Shown piece after piece: positions 1 through 8,007 of a stretch of 64,000 bases of DNA. Source of the stretch: Amycolatopsis solani (GTDB lineage: Bacteria; Actinomycetota; Actinomycetes; Mycobacteriales; Pseudonocardiaceae). Within the stretch, counting starts at the first letter, position 1, and the number at the start of each line of letters is the position of its first letter. A program made the position numbers and the translations under genes. The stretch covers positions 1,240,001-1,304,000 of the forward strand of contig NZ_JAWQJT010000001.1 of the NCBI RefSeq assembly GCF_033441515.1, in the 5' to 3' direction. The notes under the pieces are model-generated. The model saw nothing but the letters and a program-made list of their open reading frames with translations, ran no database searches and was not told where the DNA came from.

Positions 1-17
1 CGAAAACTGTTCGATCG

Positions 18-25
18 AAGGAGAA
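18..25 (+). promoter_or_regulatory. Ribosome binding site of the first SDR gene
   Basis: AAGGAGAA lies six bases before the ATG at 32. It is a strong Shine-Dalgarno match and fixes the start of the short-chain dehydrogenase gene. The promoter lies outside the window. Confidence 0.7.
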
Positions 26-31
26 CTGGGG

Positions 32-769
32 ATGACGCTCGACGGCAAGGTGGCGCTGGTGACGGGCGGCAGCCGTGGCATCGGCGCGGCCACGGCACTG
101 CGGCTCGCCGAGGATGGCGCCGACGTCGCGCTGACGTACGTGAACAACGCCGCGCGGGCGGCCGAGGTGGTCGACGAGATCAAGGCCCTCGGCCGCCGCG
201 CGCTGGCGATCCAGGCGGACGCGGCCGACGCGGCCACGGCGTCGGCCACCGTTTCGGCTGTCGTGGCGGAGTTCAGCCGGCTCGACGTGCTGGTGAACAA
301 CGCGGGCGTCGGCTTCGTCGGCGCGTTCGCCGAGACCGCGCTGGACGACGTCGACCGCGTGCTCGCGGTGAACGTCCGCGGCGTGTTCGCGGTGACCCAG
401 GCCGCCACCGGCGTCCTGAGCGACGGCGGCCGCGTGATCACGATCGGCAGCTGCGTCACCGACCGCGTGCCCGGCCCGGGCATGGCGCTGTACGCGACCA
501 GCAAGGCGGCGATGGTCGGCCTGACCAAGGCACTGGCGCGGGAGCTGGGCCCGCGCGGCATCACGGTCAACCTGGTCCACCCGGGCCCGACGGACACGGA
601 CATGAACCCGGCCGACGGCCCGTACGCGGCCGACCAGCGCGCGCTGACGGCGTTCGACCGCTACGGCAAGCCGTCCGAGGTGGCCGCGGCGGTCGCGTAC
701 CTGGCCTCACCCGGCGCCGAGTACGTGACGGCGGCGGTGCTGCCGGTGGACGGCGGCCACGCGGCTTAG
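32..769 (+). CDS. SDR family oxidoreductase (FabG-like)
   Basis: This is a 245-residue classical short-chain dehydrogenase/reductase, the usual length for the family. The NAD(P)-binding glycine motif TGGSRGIG is at residues 11-18, NNAG at 89-92, and the catalytic Ser140, Tyr154 and Lys158 (YATSK) are all present. The C-terminus has the usual PVDGG-type ending. Such enzymes reduce or oxidise a carbonyl or hydroxyl group, and the substrate cannot be told from sequence. The ATG is set by a strong ribosome site. It overlaps the convergent TetR gene by 4 bp, so the two genes share a 3' end, and the regulator may or may not control it. Confidence 0.9.
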   Translation: MTLDGKVALVTGGSRGIGAATALRLAEDGADVALTYVNNAARAAEVVDEIKALGRRALAIQADAADAATASATVSAVVAEFSRLDVLVNNAGVGFVGAFAETALDDVDRVLAVNVRGVFAVTQAATGVLSDGGRVITIGSCVTDRVPGPGMALYATSKAAMVGLTKALARELGPRGITVNLVHPGPTDTDMNPADGPYAADQRALTAFDRYGKPSEVAAAVAYLASPGAEYVTAAVLPVDGGHAA

Positions 770-1503
770 CCGGAGTAGAGCCCGATCTCGCGGGCGAGGT
801 CGATGAGCATGGCCTCGAACAGGACGTCCGGTTTGGACATCGGGATCGGGTAGTTGCCGAAGACCTCGAGCGTGACGTGCCCGTAGAGCCGGGCCCAGAA
901 CTGGATCATCAGGTACGTCACGCCGAGGTCGATCTTCTCCACCGGCACGTGCCGATCGGACTCGGCGAGCACGGTGACCAGCGATTCCTGGAACGTCTTC
1001 AGGTCGTCCCGCAGCTCGTCGGGCACCCCGCTGGCCGACGGGAGAACGATGTCGTGCCGCGCGAGCACCCGCCCCGCGGCGGCGAGGAAGATCCGCCCGA
1101 ACGGCTCGTCGACCCGGCTGAGCGCGGAGCCCGCGGTCGACCCCACCCCGCCCGTCGGCGAGGCGAAGACGAGGGTGAATTCCTTCGTGTGGGTGAGCGC
1201 CCACCGCCGGAACCCCTTGCAGATGGCGAACAGCTGCAGCATCCCGTCGTCCGGCAACTCGGCGATCTCCTCGGCGAGGTCGTCCGCCAGATCGGCGCAG
1301 ACGTCCAGCCGCAGGTTCTCGACGAGGTCATCCCGCGACTCGTAGTACCGGTAGAGCGCGGGCGCGGTGATCCCCAGCTCCCGCGCGATGGCGCGCAGGG
1401 TGACCGCCTCCGGCCCCTGCTCGACGAGCAGCTTCCGGGCGGTCCGCCGGATGTCCTGTTCGGTAGCCGCACGCGCGCGACCCCTCCGAGTGGGGTGGCT
1501 CAT
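766..1503 (-). CDS. TetR/AcrR family transcriptional regulator
   Basis: A 245-residue one-domain repressor. The N-terminal helix-turn-helix spans about residues 15-65 (TLRAIARELGITAPALYRYY is a canonical TetR recognition segment). The rest is a long helical ligand-binding and dimerisation domain resembling the TetR_C_33/WHG type. ATG start at 1503. The short upstream region at 1504-1575 separates it from a lipoprotein gene transcribed the same way and probably holds its own promoter. The target is unknown. The convergent SDR gene is the nearest candidate by position only. Confidence 0.88.
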   Translation of the reverse strand: MSHPTRRGRARAATEQDIRRTARKLLVEQGPEAVTLRAIARELGITAPALYRYYESRDDLVENLRLDVCADLADDLAEEIAELPDDGMLQLFAICKGFRRWALTHTKEFTLVFASPTGGVGSTAGSALSRVDEPFGRIFLAAAGRVLARHDIVLPSASGVPDELRDDLKTFQESLVTVLAESDRHVPVEKIDLGVTYLMIQFWARLYGHVTLEVFGNYPIPMSKPDVLFEAMLIDLAREIGLYSG

Positions 1504-1575
1504 CCGAACAGTCTAGGTGCTTACTACGACAAGTCTTGCATTAACGCGATCTGCGCCGTAACGAAAAGGTGCAGC

Positions 1576-2196
1576 TCAGGCCCGCGCCTTGAGGTTGGTG
1601 AGCACGGTGTCGGCGACACCGCGCCCGAGCTGGCAGGCGTCCTTGCCGGCCTGCACCGCCGAGTCGCCGATGCTCAGCGAGACGGAGTACGCGAGGTCAT
1701 CCGCGATGCCGACGACGATCACGCAGGTCCGGTTGTCGGTCGTCCCGACGGCGACGTAACCCACGGTCGGGTAGCCCTGAACGGGATCCAGGTCGTCCAC
1801 CCACCGCTTTGCCTTCGGCTTCACGTTCTTGTAGGTGAGGCTGAGTCCCTGGCCGGTCTTCGTCTCATAACCGACCAGGATGCCGGCCGAGCTTCCCGAG
1901 GTGCTGCCCCAGTCGCATGAAGGACCCAGCTCCGTGTCCTTCGGATCGGCTGCATCCGTCTCTCCGAGATAACCCTTCACCTGGTCTGCGGTCAGTGCGG
2001 AATCGCACGGGCTACCGTCCAGCACCTTGGCCGGCAATGGGCTGTCGACCTTCGGAGCCCCGCTGTTCGGCAGTTCCGGCGTGCTTGCCGACGCGGGTGC
2101 CGGCTTGCCGGACGCACCCTCGTTGCCGGTGCAAGAGGTCAGTAGCGCCGCTCCGGCGGCGACCACCGCCGCGGTCGCGAGAATCCGATACCTCAT
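1576..2196 (-). CDS. DUF3558-type lipoprotein of a type VII accessory operon
   Basis: A 206-residue predicted lipoprotein. A basic N-terminus and hydrophobic stretch are followed by a lipobox ending LLTSC near residue 22, then a Ser/Ala/Pro linker. The folded part contains two cysteines around 'SPCDSALTADQVKGYLG' and 'PSCDWGS', which is typical of the DUF3558 family. DUF3558 lipoproteins commonly accompany EspG and PPE-like genes in Pseudonocardiales, but their role is not established. The start codon overlaps the preceding stop by 4 bp (ATGA), so it is the last gene of a translationally coupled four-gene operon. Confidence 0.82.
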   Translation of the reverse strand: MRYRILATAAVVAAGAALLTSCTGNEGASGKPAPASASTPELPNSGAPKVDSPLPAKVLDGSPCDSALTADQVKGYLGETDAADPKDTELGPSCDWGSTSGSSAGILVGYETKTGQGLSLTYKNVKPKAKRWVDDLDPVQGYPTVGYVAVGTTDNRTCVIVVGIADDLAYSVSLSIGDSAVQAGKDACQLGRGVADTVLTNLKARA

Positions 2197-2594
2197 TCGA
2201 GCGACCCCTTGATCGTCTTGGTCGAATCCGCTGCTTGCTGATCCGCGGCTTCCGTGATGCCGAGTGCTTGTCGCAACCGGCGGATCAGTTCGGTGTAGTA
2301 GCCGAATTGGTACTGCAAGTGTCCGTGGTAGTACGCGCCGGTCTCATTCACCCCGTTCGGCCCATTCACGGCTGCCTGGCTGACCGGTTCTTCGGCTGGG
2401 GGCACCGCTTTGAACGTGAATTCGGCGGCCCGCATCTGCTCACCGAGGGCCTTGCGCTGGTCCTCGGCCTTCTTGAGCATCGCCCGCATCTCGGCCGAGC
2501 TCATGGCGAACCCCTGCCCACCGGCAGGCGGCGGCCCCGCATTGGGCATGTCGGTCGCCCAGAAGTCGATCCCGCTGAAGATCGAGCCCGTCAT
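2193..2594 (-). CDS. Small alpha-helical, WXG100-like protein of a type VII accessory operon
   Basis: A 133-residue protein without signal peptide or membrane segment. It has a Pro/Gly-rich beginning (residues 15-30), a charged helix (about 33-60, AEMRAMLKKAEDQRKALGEQ), and a C-terminal helix rich in Tyr, Leu and Arg (about 87-112). Size, helical character and position resemble small type VII secretion substrates or partners. I do not see a clean WXG motif, so the assignment is by context. I chose the ATG at 2594 rather than an upstream start because it overlaps the EspG stop by 4 bp. It has the same position as the small protein at 30330-30683 in the second cluster. Confidence 0.7.
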   Translation of the reverse strand: MTGSIFSGIDFWATDMPNAGPPPAGGQGFAMSSAEMRAMLKKAEDQRKALGEQMRAAEFTFKAVPPAEEPVSQAAVNGPNGVNETGAYYHGHLQYQFGYYTELIRRLRQALGITEAADQQAADSTKTIKGSLE

Positions 2595-3334
2595 CGTCCT
2601 CCCCCTAACCCGTTCAGGGTCGCGTACAGGACATCGGTCAGCGCACCCCGGGTCCCCGGCAGGAAGGTGACCATCGGCTCGCGCCCCGGACGCACGTACG
2701 TCAGCACCCGCCCGGCCCCAGCCACGTCGACGGCGGTGATCGGCGCGCTCCGAGAACCCCGATTGACGGCGTAGCACTGGTGCAGGCCGGTGCGTCGGGT
2801 CGCCATCAACCGTCGAGCCCACGGCAGCGGGTCCCGCCCCCGATCGAGGGTCGGGTCCTCGAGGTCGTACGACTCCTCCACCGCCCGGCCCGAAAACCGC
2901 GCTTCCGGGATCGCCACCGCACCGATGCGGGCGGGCGGGACCGGCGGCAGGACGTCCACCAGTGACTCCGCGAGCCGCGAACGCTCCACGACGTCGATCC
3001 GGACCGTGTCGTCCTTGCGGATCAGGCGGAGCGCGTCCGGGCCGTTGGCGGAGACGAGCACCGCGCCCGACTCGTCCGCCTCGATGTCGCCCAGCCACGC
3101 CGTGAACTGGTGGGCGCCGTTCGCCAGGACGCGCAGGACGTCGCGGAATTCTCGCGTCAACGTGCCGCCCGCCGCGAGCCGCAGCGATGTCAGGACGTCG
3201 AGGACCTTCTCGTCGAGCCGCTTGCGTGTCTCGTCACCGAGCCAGAGGTTGTCGGCGCCGAGGACCGCGGGCGGTGGGCCGTGCCGTTCCCACTCCCACG
3301 CGGTGAGCAGGGCGGCCTTGGGCAGGAAGATCAC
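2591..3334 (-). CDS. EspG family ESX secretion-associated chaperone
   Basis: A 247-residue cytosolic protein resembling EspG, the chaperone that in mycobacteria binds the tip of PE/PPE substrates and keeps them soluble before ESX (type VII) export. The family-like start FLPKAALLTAWEWERHGPPP, the alternating strand pattern and the length fit. GTG start, overlapping the PPE-like stop by 4 bp. It sits between the PPE-like gene and the small helical protein, its expected clients. No ESX core genes (eccB-E, mycP) are in the window, so the secretion machine must be encoded elsewhere. Confidence 0.82.
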   Translation of the reverse strand: MIFLPKAALLTAWEWERHGPPPAVLGADNLWLGDETRKRLDEKVLDVLTSLRLAAGGTLTREFRDVLRVLANGAHQFTAWLGDIEADESGAVLVSANGPDALRLIRKDDTVRIDVVERSRLAESLVDVLPPVPPARIGAVAIPEARFSGRAVEESYDLEDPTLDRGRDPLPWARRLMATRRTGLHQCYAVNRGSRSAPITAVDVAGAGRVLTYVRPGREPMVTFLPGTRGALTDVLYATLNGLGGGR

Positions 3335-4689
3335 AGCCCGATCACCGGGGGCACCGTCCGCTCGTCCGAGCCACCGAAGATGCTCTCCGGATCCGCCTCC
3401 ACCAGGTAGGACGCGCGTTGGTGCTCCGCGTCCTCCTCGCCCTTGCCACCTTTGGCGCCGTGGCCCATGCCGCCCATGCCCGGCGAGCCCGGCTTACCCG
3501 CGGCGCCGCCGCGAACCCCGCCGGAACGCGCTTCGCCCGGCATGCCGGCCCCGCTGGCCGCACCCGGACCACGCGCACCCGAGCCTGGGCTTGATCCGCT
3601 GCCTCCGCTCGTGCCCGACGACGAACCCGGCCCGAACCCGCCGCCACCAGGTCCGAAGCCCGGTCCGAACCCGCCCGGGGAACCCGAGCCGGGGCCGAAC
3701 CCGCCCGGTCCCGTCGCCGGCGGCTGGTAGCCCGGCGGGAACTGCGTCGACGGCGGCACGTAGCTCTGCGCGCGAACGCTGTCGTCGACACCCGGTGGGT
3801 GCCATCCCGGCGGGGTGACCTGCCCGGGAGGCGCCACTTGCCCCGGTGGCGGCACGACCGGCGGGTGGACCGCCGGCGGCTGGACCTGCGCCCCGATCGG
3901 CCGCTTGTCGTCACCCCCACCAGGCGTCCGCTTCTTCGGCGGCGGCTCGACGGGCTTCTTCGGATCCCGCACCGTGAATTCGCCACCGGTGTACTCGCGG
4001 AGCTGGCCGTAGTCGATCGTCCGGGCCGCGGTGTTCGTGCTGGACTGCCGCGAGTACGCGTTGTACCGCTCGACGTTCTCCTGGGCCTTCCGGTTGTACT
4101 GGTTGATCTTGTCTTCGGTGTCGGTATTCCACGGCGTTGCGACGTCCCACGCGCTGCGCGTCGGCGGCTGGTCGGTGACGTCCGGGTGCAGCGAGTTCTT
4201 CATCTGGTGGAACTGGTCGATCTGCGTCTGGGCCAGCGTCGAGTTGCGGTCCAGGGTCGCGGACGCCGAGGTCGCCGACGCCGTCAACGGCTGGAGCCGC
4301 TCGCGCGCGGCGTCCGACGCGCCGCCGGTCCAGGCCGATTCGAGCCCCGAAGTCAGCTCGCGCGTGCCCTGCTCGAGCCGGCGCTGGTACTCCGACTGGT
4401 CGACGCCCGCCTGGTGCACCTTCTGCAGCGACTCGGTGCCGGGACCGTTCATCACGGCTTTCACCAGCTGCGCGGGCGACAGGCCGGCAGCCTGCGGGTC
4501 AGCGGCCCCGGTACCGGTCTGCGAGCCGACGTAAGCACCCGCGACCGCCCCCGGAATCCCACCCGCGAGCAGGCCGACACCAGCGCCGGTCAAGACGTTG
4601 CCGAGCCGCTCACCACCCGACTGGACGGCGTGCGCGATCTCCGACCCGACGTGCTGGGCAGCGTCGAGCATGTCGCCGAACAACCCCAC
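3331..4689 (-). CDS. PPE-like type VII secretion substrate with Gly/Pro-rich tail
   Basis: About 452 residues from the GTG at 4689, which has a GAGGGGAG ribosome site nine bases upstream. A TTG 48 bases further upstream is less likely. The N-terminal half is helical, with a glycine-rich hydrophobic stretch at about residues 32-60 and a WTGG-type (WXG) turn near 'SAWTGGASDAA', as in PPE/WXG100 proteins. A helix-rich region ends with 'DVATPWNTDTEDKINQYNRK'. The C-terminal half is a long low-complexity Pro/Gly tract. The extreme C-terminus has a conserved tail, YLVEADPESIFGG then TVPPVIG, shared with the paralogue at 28395-29735. It is the first gene of the operon. Confidence 0.8.
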   Translation of the reverse strand: MGLFGDMLDAAQHVGSEIAHAVQSGGERLGNVLTGAGVGLLAGGIPGAVAGAYVGSQTGTGAADPQAAGLSPAQLVKAVMNGPGTESLQKVHQAGVDQSEYQRRLEQGTRELTSGLESAWTGGASDAARERLQPLTASATSASATLDRNSTLAQTQIDQFHQMKNSLHPDVTDQPPTRSAWDVATPWNTDTEDKINQYNRKAQENVERYNAYSRQSSTNTAARTIDYGQLREYTGGEFTVRDPKKPVEPPPKKRTPGGGDDKRPIGAQVQPPAVHPPVVPPPGQVAPPGQVTPPGWHPPGVDDSVRAQSYVPPSTQFPPGYQPPATGPGGFGPGSGSPGGFGPGFGPGGGGFGPGSSSGTSGGSGSSPGSGARGPGAASGAGMPGEARSGGVRGGAAGKPGSPGMGGMGHGAKGGKGEEDAEHQRASYLVEADPESIFGGSDERTVPPVIGL

Positions 4690-4901
4690 CGAACCGCGCT
4701 CCCCTCGCGTTCGATCTCCCCCTTGCGTAACGGACAATACCCCACCGGTTACCGGCCGTGTGAATAACAGCCCAGGTCAGGCGACCGCACGGGCGGCCCC
4801 GCCCGGAAGAGTGGGGAAAACCGCAACTCGCCCGGAACTGTCGGGCCGATGTGCCACACTCGGTCGCCGTACGGCTACTGACGTGAACGGGGGAGGTTCG
4901 C
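4690..4901. promoter_or_regulatory. Divergent promoter region between two type VII-related operons
   Basis: The 212 bases separate the minus-strand PPE-like operon from the plus-strand YbaB-like run, so both promoters must be here. Ribosome sites are clear at each edge (GAGGGGAG on the minus strand at 4699-4706, GGGGGAGG before 4902). I could not assign convincing -35 and -10 boxes. Confidence 0.5.
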
Positions 4902-5423
4902 GTGTCGAACCCTGAGCAGCTGATCGCGGACTTCGAATCCCGGATGGCGGAGTCCCAGCGGAAGGCTGATCTGATGGTCAGCGAGATCGAAGCGGTCTCG
5001 GTTTCCGAGCGCAGCAAAGACGGCCAGATCGGCGTGAAGGTCGACCACGCCGGCAACCTCGTCGGCCTGGAGATCGGCCTGAGCGTGCGGGACAAACCGG
5101 ACCTCGCCGAGGAGATCCTCCGCACCGTCAAGTCCGCCCAGAGCAGGCTCGCCGGGGCGATGCGGGCCGGAGTCACCGACCCGGTCGGCCCCGAAGTGAT
5201 GAACCAGCTGGTCAGCCGCCTGGAACAGACGTTCCCGGCACCCGAGCCGGAAGGCTTCCCGCCGCCGGCTTCGCCGCGCAGCGACGGTGACCGGTTCGTT
5301 CCGGAGGAAGAGCGGCAGCGGCCCGCGGCGCCGAAGCCGCCGGAGCCGCCGCGCGCGCCGCGCCCGTCGTCCGACGACGGCCATGACGACGACTACTTCA
5401 GCGAAGGCGACTACCTGCGCTGA
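4902..5423 (+). CDS. YbaB/EbfC-like nucleoid-associated family protein
   Basis: A 173-residue protein. Residues 1-110 match the YbaB/EbfC pattern: a long N-terminal helix, strands of the type 'SKDGQIGVKVDHAGNLVGLEIG', then a C-terminal helix. YbaB proteins are small DNA-binding dimers, but actinobacterial relatives are often found beside ESX substrate genes, as here. Residues about 115-173 add a Pro/Arg tail ending in an acidic DDGHDDDYF stretch, which plain YbaB proteins lack. GTG start with a strong ribosome site. It is first in a run with the EspC-like and WXG-motif genes. Confidence 0.8.
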   Translation: MSNPEQLIADFESRMAESQRKADLMVSEIEAVSVSERSKDGQIGVKVDHAGNLVGLEIGLSVRDKPDLAEEILRTVKSAQSRLAGAMRAGVTDPVGPEVMNQLVSRLEQTFPAPEPEGFPPPASPRSDGDRFVPEEERQRPAAPKPPEPPRAPRPSSDDGHDDDYFSEGDYLR

Positions 5424-5445
5424 GGCGCAGGCGAGGAGGGGAACT

Positions 5446-5760
5446 ATGGCCGGACCAGGCGGCCCGGGCTTCGCGGTCGACCCGCAGGAGCTGCAGAAAC
5501 ACCGCGAGAACATCGAGGCGATCACCGACCGGATCGACAGGTGCAAGGAAGCGGCCCGCGCGACCGAGCACCCCGAAGCGTTCGGCCTGCTCGGCATCCC
5601 GCTCGCGGCGATCTGCGCGATCGCGCAGCAGGTGGCGGAGATCGCGATCGAATCCGCGTCGACGTCGTCGTACGACCATTCGACCCGCATCCAGCTCTGG
5701 CAGCAGATGAAGGAAGCCGACGAGGCGGAGTTCAAGGACCTGTTCAAGGTGGAGGACTGA
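5446..5760 (+). CDS. EspC-like/WXG100-superfamily small secreted protein
   Basis: A 104-residue helical protein without signal peptide. It begins with a Gly/Pro segment and 'FAVDPQELQKHRENIEAITDRID', typical of actinobacterial ESX-associated proteins of the EspC or WXG100-like class. It has a central Ala/Ile-rich hydrophobic helix (about 43-65) and an acidic end. The ATG at 5446 is preceded by GAGGAGGGG. An upstream in-frame start would run into the YbaB-like gene. It lies three bases before the WXG-motif gene and is probably its secretion partner. Confidence 0.75.
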   Translation: MAGPGGPGFAVDPQELQKHRENIEAITDRIDRCKEAARATEHPEAFGLLGIPLAAICAIAQQVAEIAIESASTSSYDHSTRIQLWQQMKEADEAEFKDLFKVED

Positions 5761-5763
5761 GCC

Positions 5764-6921
5764 GTGGCCGACAACCCGTTGATCAAGACGGACGCGGCGG
5801 ATGACCGCAAGGTCTGGGAAGGCGCCGGTATCGTCCAGGACTTCTTGGACGCGGGCGACGCCGTCGCCGATGGCAACTGGACCGAGGGCCTGGTGAACGC
5901 CGCGTTCGGCGCCGGCGGCATCGCGGAACTCGTCGCCGACCCGATCGGAACGCTCGCCTCGGCCGCCGTCGGCTGGGCGATGGAGTTCTTCCCGTGGCTG
6001 CGGGAACCGCTCGACTGGCTGACCGGTGACCAGGTCGCCCTGGAGAACATGGTCGGGACCTGGGAGAACGTCGGGAAGGAACTGGAGAAGATCAGCGCCG
6101 ACCTCCAGGACACCGTCAAGAAGGACAGTGCGGCTTGGGAAGGCGCTTCAGCGGACGCGTATCGCGCCTTCGCCGAAGACCGCGCGGCGACGTACGCGGG
6201 CGTCGCGACCGGGGCGAACGCGATCTCGAAACTGGTCGACATCTGCAAGACGATCTTGAGCGTCGTGCGCTCGATCGTGCGTGACCTGATTTCCGACTGC
6301 GTCGGCAAGCTGATCAGCATTGCCTGCCGCTACCCCGGCCCGGCCCTGCCGGCGGGCATGGCCACCGAAGGCACCGCGGAAGCCGTCAAGACCGGCAGCA
6401 AGTGCATGGAGTGGATCAAGAAGCTGCTGAAGGCCTTCAAGAAGGCGCAGGAGCTGTTCCACCGGATCAGCGACATCTTCCGGCGGGTCAAGGGCGCGCT
6501 GAAGCGCGGCGCGGAAAACCTGCCGGGCCCGCTGAAGAAGGTCGGCGGCCTGATCAAGAACGAACCACGCGACACCAGGACGTTCCTCGAGAAGGTCCGC
6601 GACGAACGTCCTGTTCGGAAGAAACTGAGGGACACCGTCTCGTCGGACAAGTCACTCGGCGAGAACCTCAGGGACGTCGGCACCGAAATTCGGAACGACG
6701 CCCGGAAGGAGTTCGGCGAGAAGTTCGGGGAAGACTTCGGCAAGGACCTGTGGGACGACGCCAAGAAGGAGTGGCGCAAGGAGTCCCGGAAGAAGAAAGC
6801 CGAGGGGGTCGACGACTGGGTGAGCGGGGACGACGACGAACCGACGGACAAGCAGACGACCGTTCAGCAGCCAGTGTTCGAACAGCCGGGCTCGCAGCGG
6901 ATTTCGGGTTCGATCGAGTGA
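5764..6921 (+). CDS. Large WXG-motif protein, probable type VII substrate with charged C-terminal region
   Basis: A 385-residue protein starting at GTG 5764. Residues about 45-80 are hydrophobic and glycine-rich. About residues 88-150 form the WXG100-like helical hairpin, with the turn 'AAWEGASADAYRAFAED'. A further hydrophobic segment (about 155-180) precedes a highly charged region (about 210-360) rich in Lys, Arg, Asp and Glu. Such modular proteins are often exported effectors or toxins of type VII systems, but I recognise no catalytic domain in the C-terminal part. The next gene starts inside its stop codon, so the genes are coupled. Confidence 0.72.
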   Translation: MADNPLIKTDAADDRKVWEGAGIVQDFLDAGDAVADGNWTEGLVNAAFGAGGIAELVADPIGTLASAAVGWAMEFFPWLREPLDWLTGDQVALENMVGTWENVGKELEKISADLQDTVKKDSAAWEGASADAYRAFAEDRAATYAGVATGANAISKLVDICKTILSVVRSIVRDLISDCVGKLISIACRYPGPALPAGMATEGTAEAVKTGSKCMEWIKKLLKAFKKAQELFHRISDIFRRVKGALKRGAENLPGPLKKVGGLIKNEPRDTRTFLEKVRDERPVRKKLRDTVSSDKSLGENLRDVGTEIRNDARKEFGEKFGEDFGKDLWDDAKKEWRKESRKKKAEGVDDWVSGDDDEPTDKQTTVQQPVFEQPGSQRISGSIE

Positions 6922-8006
6922 CCGCGCCGGACAGCGACCGTCTTGTCGTGTCGCGGACGGATGGACCGCACTGGATCCAAGCAGGGTTCCTGCTCGCGGT
7001 CGGCGCCGGGATCGTCTGGCTGGGCTTGTCGTCGGCCCAGCAGGGCCCACGGATCATGGGCTGCATTGTCGGCGGCGGTTTCGGGCTGCTCGGCCTGAAC
7101 CTCGTCTGGCGGTCGGTGCGCAAGCCGGTCCGGAACGAGCTGATCATCGACCAGATCGGCATCTCGCGGGTGATCGGCGGTGTCGCGTGGGCTGTGCGGT
7201 GGGACGAGCTCGCGGCCGCGTCGGTGGTCGAGAGCGGGCAGAAGCACGACTCCTATCAGGTCGTGCTCAGCCCGGCTCGGGAGGATTTCGAAAGCCACAG
7301 CCGGAGCCTGGTCCGCATCGGCGGGGGTGACTTCGTGGTGGCCGGGCTCGGACTGTACGAACGAGAACTCCCGCGAGTGCGCGAGGCGCTGGCGAAGCAC
7401 GTCGGCACCCGGATCGAGCGCGTCGCGGGCGGGCACGTTCCCGCACCACCGCCTGTCGAGGCAGTCGCGGCAGCGGTGCCCGAGTGGATGCCGCCGCCAT
7501 TGCGGCCGTCCGCGTCCGTGGAAATCCACGTGAACGGCTGGAACCGGGTACGGCACCGCTGGCTCCGGTTCGTCGCCATCGCCATCGAGCTGGGACTCGG
7601 CGGCGTGATCGAGTTCGGGCCGCACAACGGCTTCCGCACTGCGTGCCAGGTCGTATTCGTCGCGGTCTTCGTCGGTGCGTCCTGGCGGGAGATCTTCGAG
7701 CAGCAAAGCCGTTCCCGGAAGACCCGCATCACGCTGGAGCTGTCGGCGATCGGCCTCCGCTGGGTTTCGTACTACCGGCGGATCGTGGTCACCTGGCCGG
7801 AGATCGCCGAGTTGCGGACGCCGTCCCGGCTCGTCGAATTCCGCCCGGCGAGCGAGGACTTCCCACTCCAGCGCCCGGAACTGGACGAGCTGCGCCAGCC
7901 TGACGGCTGGTACCGGCTGCCGACCCCGCTGAGCTCGACTGCGTCGAAACGGTTCGATGCGCACATCCGCGAGGTGTTGCCGGGCGGCGTGGCTTGGAAG
8001 GGCTGA
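6918..8006 (+). CDS. Membrane protein with PH-like domains, unknown function
   Basis: About 362 residues from the GTG at 6918, which overlaps the preceding stop (GTGA). There are two paired hydrophobic segments near the N-terminus (about residues 20-60) and a second pair in the middle (about 210-245). Each pair is followed by a strand-rich soluble segment of bacterial PH-domain type (for example 'LIIDQIGISRVIGGVAWAVRWDEL' split around residue 80, and 'LSAIGLRWVSYYRRIVVTWPEIAEL' in the C-terminal half). The gene looks like an internal duplication. The same C-terminal layout recurs in the next gene. The function is unknown. Immunity or assembly factor for the adjacent substrate is speculation. 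Confidence 0.68.
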   Translation: MTAPDSDRLVVSRTDGPHWIQAGFLLAVGAGIVWLGLSSAQQGPRIMGCIVGGGFGLLGLNLVWRSVRKPVRNELIIDQIGISRVIGGVAWAVRWDELAAASVVESGQKHDSYQVVLSPAREDFESHSRSLVRIGGGDFVVAGLGLYERELPRVREALAKHVGTRIERVAGGHVPAPPPVEAVAAAVPEWMPPPLRPSASVEIHVNGWNRVRHRWLRFVAIAIELGLGGVIEFGPHNGFRTACQVVFVAVFVGASWREIFEQQSRSRKTRITLELSAIGLRWVSYYRRIVVTWPEIAELRTPSRLVEFRPASEDFPLQRPELDELRQPDGWYRLPTPLSSTASKRFDAHIREVLPGGVAWKG

Positions 8007-8007
8007 G

